A stretch of 64,000 nucleotides of DNA from Emticicia oligotrophica DSM 17448 (GTDB taxonomy: Bacteria; Bacteroidota; Bacteroidia; Cytophagales; Spirosomataceae). The stretch spans positions 434,001 through 498,000 of the forward strand of contig NC_018748.1 in NCBI RefSeq assembly GCF_000263195.1, read 5' to 3'. This document shows, piece by piece, positions 1-8,038 of the stretch. Made by a program: the position numbers and the translations under genes. The notes beneath the pieces are model-generated. The model did no database searches, was not told the DNA's origin, and was given only the letters and a program-made list of their open reading frames with translations. Within the stretch, counting starts at the first letter, position 1. Each line of letters starts with the position of its first letter.

Positions 1-728
1 CAAAACTTTGGAATAATAGACACAGAAAAGAAGATATTCAAGGAGCTATCGAAATTACGCTTCGTGATTTACAGTTGGATTATCTCGACCTGTATCTGAT
101 ACACTGGCCAATTGTACTCAGAAATGATATTGATTATCCTCAAAACGGAGAGCACTTGGTAAGTCTCAACGAAGTTTCACTCACAGAAACTTGGATAGGA
201 ATGATTGATTTGCAAACCAAAGGCTTAACCAAGCACATTGGTGTTTCAAATTTTAGTATCAAGAAAATTAAACAAATTACCGACGATACTGGAGTTTGCC
301 CAGAAGTTTTACAGCTTGAACTTCACCCATTTCTCCAACAAAAAGCTATTCTAAATTTTGCTAACGAAAATAATATCTTCCTTACTGGCTATTGTCCACT
401 TGGTTCGGCAGATAGACCTGCCAGTAGGATTTCAGTGGGAGAACCAAAACTATTTGAGAATCAAACAATCATCTCTATTGCTTCCGAAATTGGTTGCTCA
501 CCGGCACAGGTAATGCTTGCATGGGCCGTTTGTAGAGGAACTTCAGTTATTCCTAAATCGGTTAATCCTCAACGTTTAGCTGAAAATTTAGCCGCTGCTG
601 ATATTGAACTCAACACTGCCCAGTTGGCAGCTATGGGCGATTTAGATAAACATTATCGCTATATCAAAGGAGATTTCTGGTGTTTGGCAGGAAGTGACTA
701 CACCGTGGCAAATCTTTGGGATGAGTAA
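1..728 (+). CDS. Aldo/keto reductase, 5'-truncated by window edge
   Basis: NAD(P)H-dependent oxidoreductase of the aldo/keto reductase superfamily, a cytosolic TIM barrel. The reading frame is open to the left edge (frame from base 3), so the annotated part lacks the true N-terminus. The TTG at 75 is not the start, because KLWNN upstream of it belongs to the fold and carries the family's catalytic Lys. Visible family marks are LDYLDLYLIHWP with the catalytic His, GVSNF, and the C-terminal cofactor motif IPKSVNPQRLAENL. About 242 residues are present, against roughly 280-320 for the family. The catalytic Tyr region lies outside the window. The substrate cannot be told. Downstream is a convergent gene. 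Confidence 0.93.
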   Translation, partial: KLWNNRHRKEDIQGAIEITLRDLQLDYLDLYLIHWPIVLRNDIDYPQNGEHLVSLNEVSLTETWIGMIDLQTKGLTKHIGVSNFSIKKIKQITDDTGVCPEVLQLELHPFLQQKAILNFANENNIFLTGYCPLGSADRPASRISVGEPKLFENQTIISIASEIGCSPAQVMLAWAVCRGTSVIPKSVNPQRLAENLAAADIELNTAQLAAMGDLDKHYRYIKGDFWCLAGSDYTVANLWDE

Positions 729-736
729 TAAAACAA

Positions 737-803
737 GAGTCATCCGTAATTTTGAAATAAACATCACTGATTTAAGTTTTGTGCTTATAATTCTGGATGA
801 CTC
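737..803. terminator. Long-looped inverted repeat between convergent genes
   Basis: Nine-base arms gagtcatcc (737-745) and ggatgactc (795-803) lie in the gap between the aldo/keto reductase stop and the convergent DUF4835 stop. The match continues imperfectly inward. The loop is about 49 nt and no strong T-tract follows, so terminator function is only suggested by position. Confidence 0.3.
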
Positions 804-821
804 CTGCTTCTATGAAGTCTC

Positions 822-1724
822 TTACTTGACCAACTTTCTGTAAAGTTCGGTCTTTGAAGGGTCAACTGCCGATAATAATTGAAATGCTTTTTGTTTTTCG
901 TCTTTGGTTGCTTCAGAAAAGATGTTTACCATTTCTTGGTTTTTAGCGTTCAAAAAACTCGTTATTAATACCGAATTAGCCTTTAATTGTTGCATAGTTT
1001 TGATTGAAGAGAGCATATCCATCACCTGCTTCCGTCCACCAACGGGGTCGGTAGTAAAGTTATCTAAAGCCAAACGATGATAATTATACATACCATCTCT
1101 GAATGGAGCTAATTGTTGATTTTGCAAGTTTTCTACCAACCAATAACGATTACGTTGGTCACCCGATTGTTCCCAACCACTCTGCCCAGCACTCGCTGCT
1201 AAATTGGCGATGTTATAAGCACGTGTTAAATATGGATTTCCCCCTAATTTACCGAATGAATCATAATCAACTGTTAGAGCAATTAATGAATAAAATCCTA
1301 AAATTGAGGTGAGGTTATTTGTAAAATTCAACTCATTAAAATTCATTTGTCGGTCTTCTGGTGTAAACGAAACATTGAAGTTTCGGTCAACGTAACTTAA
1401 AAGGATTGTCTCATAAGTAGTATTAAACACTGGACGAATGACCTGAAATTGGGCATTACCTTGATAGACATTTTGTTGAGGCGACTTCGTAAATGTAATA
1501 ATCAAATTACATTTAATTCGCTCTTCTTGGCTATAAATATCGTTTGTCCATCTTTTACCATTCATAAAATCGCTGATTGCAGTTTTCATATCTACAAAAA
1601 CCTGTTTTTCAGCCGACTGTTGAGATTGCAACTGGTCAGACACAATAGTTACATTACAATTCAGTTCTTGGGCAATACTTCCCGTAAAACTTGCCATTAA
1701 GGCCCAAAATATTAGTTTTTTCAT
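822..1724 (-). CDS. DUF4835 family secreted protein
   Basis: A 300-residue protein with a cleavable signal peptide (MKKLIFWALMASFTGSIAQ, cut near residue 19), so periplasmic or outer-membrane associated. The body matches my memory of DUF4835, a Bacteroidota-specific family: ELNCNVTIVSDQLQ at the start, DRQMNFNELNFTNNLTSILGFY in the middle, and the W-Q-S-G-D-QRNRYW region. The family usually sits just after coaBC, as here, with 41 bp between coaBC stop and this start. I recall the name PorD (type IX secretion) being used for this family, but I cannot confirm that from sequence. Probably cotranscribed with coaBC. Confidence 0.85.
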   Translation of the reverse strand: MKKLIFWALMASFTGSIAQELNCNVTIVSDQLQSQQSAEKQVFVDMKTAISDFMNGKRWTNDIYSQEERIKCNLIITFTKSPQQNVYQGNAQFQVIRPVFNTTYETILLSYVDRNFNVSFTPEDRQMNFNELNFTNNLTSILGFYSLIALTVDYDSFGKLGGNPYLTRAYNIANLAASAGQSGWEQSGDQRNRYWLVENLQNQQLAPFRDGMYNYHRLALDNFTTDPVGGRKQVMDMLSSIKTMQQLKANSVLITSFLNAKNQEMVNIFSEATKDEKQKAFQLLSAVDPSKTELYRKLVK

Positions 1725-1765
1725 TGAATTTTTAAACAGATTATCGCTAAATTACTCGAATTTCA

Positions 1766-2962
1766 CTATAATTTTTGTAATATGGTTGCGATAATATCTT
1801 GTGCTACTTCCTTTTTAGATTTTAGTTCAAAATCATATATATTACCTTCACGGTCAATGATTTTTATTTTGTTTGTATCATAACGAAATCCAGCTCCACT
1901 ATCTTGTAAAGAATTTAAAACAACGAAATCAAAATTCTTACGTTCGAGTTTTCCTTTGGCATTTTCAAACTCATTATCTGTTTCAAGAGCAAAGCCTACA
2001 ATTATCTGACCAGCTTTTTTTTGCATACCTAATGTTGCAGCTATGTCGGTAGTTTTTGTAAGTTCGATATTGAAAACATCTTCCTTTTTCTTGATTTTTT
2101 TGTCGGCTACGTGAAGCGGTGTATAATCAGCCACGGCCGCCGAAAGTATTATAATTTCACTTTCTGCAAAATATTTAGTGGTTTCTTCAAACATCTGCTG
2201 AGCCGATTGTACTTTTTCAAGTTTTACTCCTTTGGGTGCTGGAATAGCAACTGGCCCACTCACAAGGGTTACATCAGCACCTGCCATTTCAAAAGCTTCG
2301 GCAATCGCAAACCCCATTTTACCAGAAGAATGATTACTAATAAATCGAACAGGGTCAATTGGTTCTTGAGTAGGACCTGCTGTAATAAGTACTTTTTTGC
2401 CTTTCAAAATAGCAATTCCTGCAAAATAGCGACTAAGTTCATGTACAATTTGCTCTGGTTCCGCCAATCGGCCTTCTCCAACCAAACCACTTGCTAATTC
2501 TCCGAACTCTGCATTAATAATTTGATTACCATAAGATTCAAGCTTCTTTAAATTCTCGAGCGTACTTTGGTGTTTGTACATATCTAAATCCATTGCTGGA
2601 GCAAAAAACACTTTGCACTTAGCAGATAAATACGTGGCTATCAATAAATTATCAGCGATTCCGTGGGCACATTTTGCTAAAGTATTCGCCGAAGCGGGAG
2701 CAATAATCATTACATCGGCCCACAAACCTAACTCTACATGGTTATTCCATTCACCAGTATTACCTTTTGTAAAACTGGATATAACTGTTTTTTTTGAGAG
2801 TGTAGATAAAGTTAGCGGTGTGATAAAATCTTTGGCAGCTTCGGTCATGATTACTTTCACTTCTGCACCTTCTTTTACCAAAAGTCTCACCAATAAAGCA
2901 GATTTATACGCAGCGATGCTTCCCGATACTCCTAATATGACTTTTTTATTTTTTAAGCTCAA
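1766..2962 (-). CDS. coaBC: Bifunctional CoaBC (phosphopantothenoylcysteine decarboxylase/synthetase)
   Basis: Catalyses two steps of coenzyme A synthesis: CTP-dependent joining of cysteine to 4'-phosphopantothenate (CoaB, C-terminal half) and FMN-dependent decarboxylation to 4'-phosphopantetheine (CoaC, N-terminal half). CoaC marks: GVSGSIAAYK near residues 11-20, His75 in NNHVELGLWAD, and PASANT. CoaB marks: LITAGPTQEPIDPVRFISN, SAAVADYTP and KIKKK. The 398-residue length is normal. Two CoaC positions are unusual: the PXMN motif reads PAMDLDMY, with Asp125 where E. coli has Asn, and residue 158 (LASGLVGEGRL) is Ser where E. coli has the catalytic Cys. These may be lineage-typical; I could not check. 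Upstream partner of DUF4835. Confidence 0.97.
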   Translation of the reverse strand: MSLKNKKVILGVSGSIAAYKSALLVRLLVKEGAEVKVIMTEAAKDFITPLTLSTLSKKTVISSFTKGNTGEWNNHVELGLWADVMIIAPASANTLAKCAHGIADNLLIATYLSAKCKVFFAPAMDLDMYKHQSTLENLKKLESYGNQIINAEFGELASGLVGEGRLAEPEQIVHELSRYFAGIAILKGKKVLITAGPTQEPIDPVRFISNHSSGKMGFAIAEAFEMAGADVTLVSGPVAIPAPKGVKLEKVQSAQQMFEETTKYFAESEIIILSAAVADYTPLHVADKKIKKKEDVFNIELTKTTDIAATLGMQKKAGQIIVGFALETDNEFENAKGKLERKNFDFVVLNSLQDSGAGFRYDTNKIKIIDREGNIYDFELKSKKEVAQDIIATILQKL

Positions 2963-3105
2963 TTTCTTTAAAAGTTTAATGTTTTTTTACTGGCATAGTT
3001 TTTTTGACTTTATAAAAGCTACACAAAAGTGTAATATTTTCGAAATAAAATCAAAAAGTTCATGCGAAGAGCGGTTATTCTTCGTTAAAAATACGTATTT
3101 TGAGT

Positions 3106-3118
3106 TAAATTTGTGTTG
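3106..3118 (+). promoter_or_regulatory. TAnnTTTG -7 element directly before tamB ATG
   Basis: TAAATTTG (3106-3113) matches the Bacteroidota -7 consensus and ends 5 nt before the ATG at 3119. The transcript would then start at or next to the ATG, giving a leaderless mRNA. A weak TTCG lies about 21 nt upstream as a possible -33 element. The same spacing occurs before bamD and the first S41 gene. Confidence 0.5.
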
Positions 3119-6100
3119 ATGAAACGATTGCTCCACATAATAGGATGGATATTAGTTGGGATTTTTCTTCTCGTCGGTGGAATATTTTTATATTTGCAAT
3201 CACCTACTGGGCAAGATTTTCTGACGAAAGAAATCGTTTCGTACTTACGAAACAAACTTCAGACAAAAGTTGAAATTGGAAAAGTTCGTTTTGATATCCC
3301 CGACTGGATTTCTCTCGAAAATGTCTATATCGAAGACCTAAGTAAAGACACATTAGTTTCAGGAAAACGGCTTTATCTTGACATCGACATGATGGCGTTG
3401 CTCAGCAATGAAGCAAATATTAATCAATTTGAACTTGAAGGCATTAGATTAAAAGTTAACCGAACGCTGCCCGATACCACTTTCAATTTTAGCTTTATAT
3501 TAAAAGCCTTCGATTCTGGGAATACAGGTACTAAAGCAACTCCGTTTAATATGGGTATGCGGAAAGTCAAACTCACAAACGTACACCTTACCTACAAAGA
3601 TGCAGTTATAGGCACCGATGCCGATGCTAATATTGGCAAGTTCGAAAGTAGTTTCGATAAATTTAGCCTTCTTAAATCTCAATATCATTTAGGTAATGCA
3701 ATTGCAGAAAATACCTCATTCATTGTCAATCTTTACGAACCTGCTCGGAAATCGTCTCCAGCAAATACCCAAACAAAATTAGTTGCTGATACTTTAGACA
3801 TTAATTTTCGAAAACTTAATTTAAAAAATATCAATTGGTTATTCTCAAGTAAAACTGATGGAATCAAGAGTGGAGGAAATATTGATTTAATAAAAGTAGA
3901 GGGTAAAAAGATATATTTATCGAGTCAGCAAATTTCATTGTCTAAAATTTCTATCAATAATGCCGTTGTTTTTGTTGAATTTGAAAAGAAAGTCCAAGTT
4001 GATAATCCAAGCAAAACTCCATCAGATTCGGCAATATCTAAACCATGGATTTTAAATCTTGGTGAATTCGCTGTAAAAAATACTAATATTCGTTACGATG
4101 ATAATAATGCAGCAAGGCAAACGAAAGGCCTTGACCCCTCCCATATAAATCTTTCAGGGATAGACCTTCAACTGAACAAATTTATCTTCAGTGACCAACA
4201 AATTTCAGGTGAATTAAAAAATTCTACCTTTAAAGAACAAAGCGGTCTTTGGCTTCAAAATATCTCTTCAAATTTTAGCTATACCAACAAAGCCATAACA
4301 CTAAAAAAATTACTTATAAAAACCCCTCATACGCTTCTTCAAAACGAGCTACAAATGCAATATGGCTCTATTGAAGATTTCAGTAGAAACTTGGGAAACA
4401 TCGGTATCAAGCTCAATTTAAAACAAAGCCAAATTGCAATCAGTGATTTATTGACTTTAGTTCCTGATTTAGCTAATAATCAAGCTTTTAAGAAAAAAGA
4501 CAACGAAATAATCAAAGCCGATGGGATAATTAGTGGTAAAGTAAATGACCTTGACATTTCAAAAATGGTGGTTGAAGGATTTGGGGAAGCTCGTTTACAG
4601 GCAAAAGGTAAAATTAAAGGTTTGCCAAATACTGATAAACTAGCCGTCGATATTGAATTAGGAGAATTAAGCCTAACAAAAAATGAGATTCTGAGTGTAG
4701 CGGGCGATAGTACGATTCCTAAAAGTATTGAACTCCCACAATTTGTGCGTTTAGAAGGAAAAATTAAAGGTGGAATACAAAACCTTCAACTCGATGCTTC
4801 ATTAGATTCGGATTTAGGAGGAGGTGCATTTAAAGGCATATTGAAAAACATTACTGCCGATAAAAATCAAAGCTATGATGGTCGAATCATCCTTCAAGAG
4901 TTTGACTTTGGAAAACTTACTAAACAACCCGAAAACGTAGGTAAACTTACGCTCGATGCAACTGTTAAAGGCAATGGTTTCGACCCTAAAACAATGAATG
5001 CAATCATTGATGGTACAGCACAAAAAGCCGTTATCAAAGGTTATGAGTATAATAATTTAAGCATTAAGGGTTCGGTAAAAGATAAAATAGCCAATTTTAA
5101 TGCTTCGCTCAAAGATGAAAATGCTAAAATTGTTCTAAATACACGAGTCAACTTATCAGAAGAGTACCCTGCTATTCAAGGAATTGTCAATATTGCAGAA
5201 CTTGATTTAAAAAAACTCAATCTTTACACAGAACCACTACGAATCAAAGGCGATATTCAAATGAATATGTCGTCAACAAACCCAGAAAATCCTTTGGGTC
5301 AAATATCAATTCATAACGCAATCATAGAAAAAAATGGCAAGAGTATTCCTTTAGATGCTATCGACTTTGACATTCGCAATACGAATGGCCAAAGGGATAT
5401 CACGCTTATATCCCCATTTTTAAATGCTCAAATTGATGGACAGTTCATTTATACGCAATTAAGTGATATTCTTTTAACAGAAGTCAATAAATACTTCACA
5501 TTGCCCGATATTTCTTATAAGCCAATTACAACACCCTACAATTTCAGTATCAATGCCAAGCTTAACAATCACCCAATTATTAAGAGTTTTGTAGATGGTA
5601 TAAGCCAATTAGATACTATTAGTTTTCAGGCTCAGATAAATAATTTAAAAGATACTACCCTTCAAGCCAATCTTTTTATTCCCAAAGTAGCTTACGATAC
5701 TTCAAGTGTAGAAAATGCTCGATTTAAGATTATTGGAGCCAATAATAAAGGTGAATACGAAGGAAATGTCGCTCAATTAATTTATGGTGATTATCGTTTT
5801 CGAAGAATTTTTATTGGAGGAAAAGTAGCAGATAATATACTGGGAATCAATCTCCTGACGAAAGATTCGCTCAACAATAATCGTTATGGTTTGGGAGCAA
5901 ATCTTCGTTCTATTGATAAAAAGCTAAGATTATATTTAGCCGAAAAAGGCACATTGATCGACTATAAACCATGGGAAACAGATTCAAGTGGGTATTTGGA
6001 ATATAGCTCCAAAGGTATTTACACGAATAACCTAAGGCTTATGCAAGGCAAGCAAAGCATTGCAATTAACAGCCAAAGTATAGAACCAAATTCTCCATTG

Positions 6101-8038
6101 AATATAAAAATTGATAGCCTTGAAATTAAGCCATTTGTAACCATTGCCACCCAAGATTCAAGCCTAGCAGGCGGAAAACTCAACGGAATTTTTATATTAA
6201 CAGACTATACGAATTCGCCAGAATTTACGGGTGATTTAGGAATTAAGAACTTTGTCTTTACTCAAATCCCGATTGGTGACTTAAAGGTAAATGCCGCCAA
6301 CGAAACTTCTGAAAAAATCAATGTTTTAGCTTCTATTTTAAATAATAATAATGATATAAAAGTCAATGGAAGCTATTTCTTAAAGCAAAAGAAACCGCTT
6401 GATTTTAAAATAAATATTCAAAGAATCGGGGCAAAAACCGTTGAAGCCTTTAGTTTTGGTCAACTTAAAAATGCCCGTGGAAATTTGAAAGGTTTACTTT
6501 CACTTAGGGGCGAACCAAGTAAACCTACACTCGATGGGCAAATTAAATTCGATACCGTTTCGTTTAGTCTCACTCAACTAGGGGCTATTTATCGAATCCA
6601 AAATCAGGCAATGGCTTTTAATAATTCTGTCATTAATTTCAATAAATTCATAATTGCCGATTCGCTTGGGCAAAAAATGAATGTTAATGGTACGCTTTCG
6701 CTGCAAAACATTCCAGATTTTAATTACAAACTAAATATCGACACCAAGAACTTCATGGTGTTAAATGGTAGTAGAAAAGATAATGATTTCTTTTATGGAA
6801 AAGCATTCGTAGATGCAAACCTCAACATCAAAGGTGCAGGTACAAAACCAGCAGTTGAAGGGAGCGTTAAAGTGAAGCAAGGAAGCGATATTACAGTACT
6901 TCTCCCCGACCGAGAAATAGATAAAGCCGAAACTGACGGTATTGTTGAATTTGTCAACCTCAAAAATTCAAAAGTTGAGGAAAAAGAAAAAACTGATTCA
7001 GTTGCAACAACAACTACCTACGATTTTGTAGAAGAAATTTCACTCAATGTTGAAGTAGATGACAAGTCTCAATTAACAATAATCGTTGACGAACTCAATG
7101 GCGATAATATTAAAGTTAAAGGGAATGCACAGCTCAACACGGGTATTACACCTAATGGACAACCTTATGTACTTGGCCTTTATGAACTAAATTCTGGAAG
7201 CTACGACTTATCGTTTCAGTTTTTGAAAAAAGAATTTAACATCAAAAAAGGTAGCACACTCCTATGGACAGGCGACCCAATGCAGGCCCAAGTTGATATT
7301 ACAGCAGTATATAAAATTGAAGCGGAGGTTCCTCGAACTCCAACCAGTACCAAAGTGGTTGGCAAAATACCTTTAGAGGTACAATTATCAATGAGTGGAA
7401 ATTTATCAAATCCTACGATTGATTTCAAAATTGTAGTAGCAGAAAATGCCCCTTCAGAAGCTATCACTGAAATTGAAAAAGATGGTTATCTCAAAAACCT
7501 CTCTCAAAATCCAGTTGATATGAACAAGCAAGTATTTGCTTTGCTTGTTTTAAATAAGTTTTTGGGTGAACAATCAAGCGATTTTTTCTCAGGCATTAAT
7601 CCAGAAGCCATAGCCCGACAAAGTGTTAGCAAATTATTAACCGACCAACTTAATCTTTTAGCTGGTGATTTAATTAAGGGCATTAAACTTGATTTTAACC
7701 TCAACTCAACTTCATTCAACACAGATGCGGGTAATAAGGCTCGTACAGATTTGAATGTGGGTTTAAGCAAGGCATTCTTAAACGACCGCCTAAAAATTGC
7801 TATCGGTAGAAATTTCCAGCTTGAAAATACAACTGGTTCAACGGCCGCTTCAACTGAAATTGTCGATAATATCGCCCTAAATTATAGTTTAAGTAAAGAT
7901 GGCCGCTATCTATTTAGTGCTTATCGTAAAAACCAATATCAAGCGATTCTTGATGGCTTTGTAGTAGAAACGGGCGTAGCATTCACACTAACGCTCGACT
8001 ATGAGTATTTTAAAGAACTATTTGAAAAGAAGAAATGA
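3119..8038 (+). CDS. tamB: TamB-type translocation and assembly module protein
   Basis: A giant (about 1639 residues) AsmA/TamB-superfamily protein thought to bridge inner and outer membranes through the periplasm, serving outer-membrane protein insertion and/or phospholipid transport with its TamA-type partner. N-terminal signal anchor: IIGWILVGIFLLVGGIFLYL after MKRLLH. A long repetitive beta-rich body follows, ending in a DUF490-like C-terminal domain with features such as NTGITPNGQPYVLGLYELNSG and a barrel-like tail. I chose ATG 3119 over the upstream in-frame GTG at 3113, because the GTG overlaps the -7 element. The stop overlaps the tamL start by 4 bp (ATGA), so the two are translationally coupled. 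Confidence 0.93.
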   Translation: MKRLLHIIGWILVGIFLLVGGIFLYLQSPTGQDFLTKEIVSYLRNKLQTKVEIGKVRFDIPDWISLENVYIEDLSKDTLVSGKRLYLDIDMMALLSNEANINQFELEGIRLKVNRTLPDTTFNFSFILKAFDSGNTGTKATPFNMGMRKVKLTNVHLTYKDAVIGTDADANIGKFESSFDKFSLLKSQYHLGNAIAENTSFIVNLYEPARKSSPANTQTKLVADTLDINFRKLNLKNINWLFSSKTDGIKSGGNIDLIKVEGKKIYLSSQQISLSKISINNAVVFVEFEKKVQVDNPSKTPSDSAISKPWILNLGEFAVKNTNIRYDDNNAARQTKGLDPSHINLSGIDLQLNKFIFSDQQISGELKNSTFKEQSGLWLQNISSNFSYTNKAITLKKLLIKTPHTLLQNELQMQYGSIEDFSRNLGNIGIKLNLKQSQIAISDLLTLVPDLANNQAFKKKDNEIIKADGIISGKVNDLDISKMVVEGFGEARLQAKGKIKGLPNTDKLAVDIELGELSLTKNEILSVAGDSTIPKSIELPQFVRLEGKIKGGIQNLQLDASLDSDLGGGAFKGILKNITADKNQSYDGRIILQEFDFGKLTKQPENVGKLTLDATVKGNGFDPKTMNAIIDGTAQKAVIKGYEYNNLSIKGSVKDKIANFNASLKDENAKIVLNTRVNLSEEYPAIQGIVNIAELDLKKLNLYTEPLRIKGDIQMNMSSTNPENPLGQISIHNAIIEKNGKSIPLDAIDFDIRNTNGQRDITLISPFLNAQIDGQFIYTQLSDILLTEVNKYFTLPDISYKPITTPYNFSINAKLNNHPIIKSFVDGISQLDTISFQAQINNLKDTTLQANLFIPKVAYDTSSVENARFKIIGANNKGEYEGNVAQLIYGDYRFRRIFIGGKVADNILGINLLTKDSLNNNRYGLGANLRSIDKKLRLYLAEKGTLIDYKPWETDSSGYLEYSSKGIYTNNLRLMQGKQSIAINSQSIEPNSPLNIKIDSLEIKPFVTIATQDSSLAGGKLNGIFILTDYTNSPEFTGDLGIKNFVFTQIPIGDLKVNAANETSEKINVLASILNNNNDIKVNGSYFLKQKKPLDFKINIQRIGAKTVEAFSFGQLKNARGNLKGLLSLRGEPSKPTLDGQIKFDTVSFSLTQLGAIYRIQNQAMAFNNSVINFNKFIIADSLGQKMNVNGTLSLQNIPDFNYKLNIDTKNFMVLNGSRKDNDFFYGKAFVDANLNIKGAGTKPAVEGSVKVKQGSDITVLLPDREIDKAETDGIVEFVNLKNSKVEEKEKTDSVATTTTYDFVEEISLNVEVDDKSQLTIIVDELNGDNIKVKGNAQLNTGITPNGQPYVLGLYELNSGSYDLSFQFLKKEFNIKKGSTLLWTGDPMQAQVDITAVYKIEAEVPRTPTSTKVVGKIPLEVQLSMSGNLSNPTIDFKIVVAENAPSEAITEIEKDGYLKNLSQNPVDMNKQVFALLVLNKFLGEQSSDFFSGINPEAIARQSVSKLLTDQLNLLAGDLIKGIKLDFNLNSTSFNTDAGNKARTDLNVGLSKAFLNDRLKIAIGRNFQLENTTGSTAASTEIVDNIALNYSLSKDGRYLFSAYRKNQYQAILDGFVVETGVAFTLTLDYEYFKELFEKKK

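Noticed and set aside
2111-3119. Two plus-strand reading frames antisense to coaBC (128 and 181 codons)
   Set aside because: They lie opposite a clear coaBC gene, lack any family resemblance, and are rich in residues typical of antisense frames.
3122-3131. The core aaacgattgc of operator site B, also present at about 8198-8207
   Set aside because: Both hits lie in tamB/tamL coding sequence, are only ten bases, and have no companion palindrome at 26-bp distance. I take them as chance.
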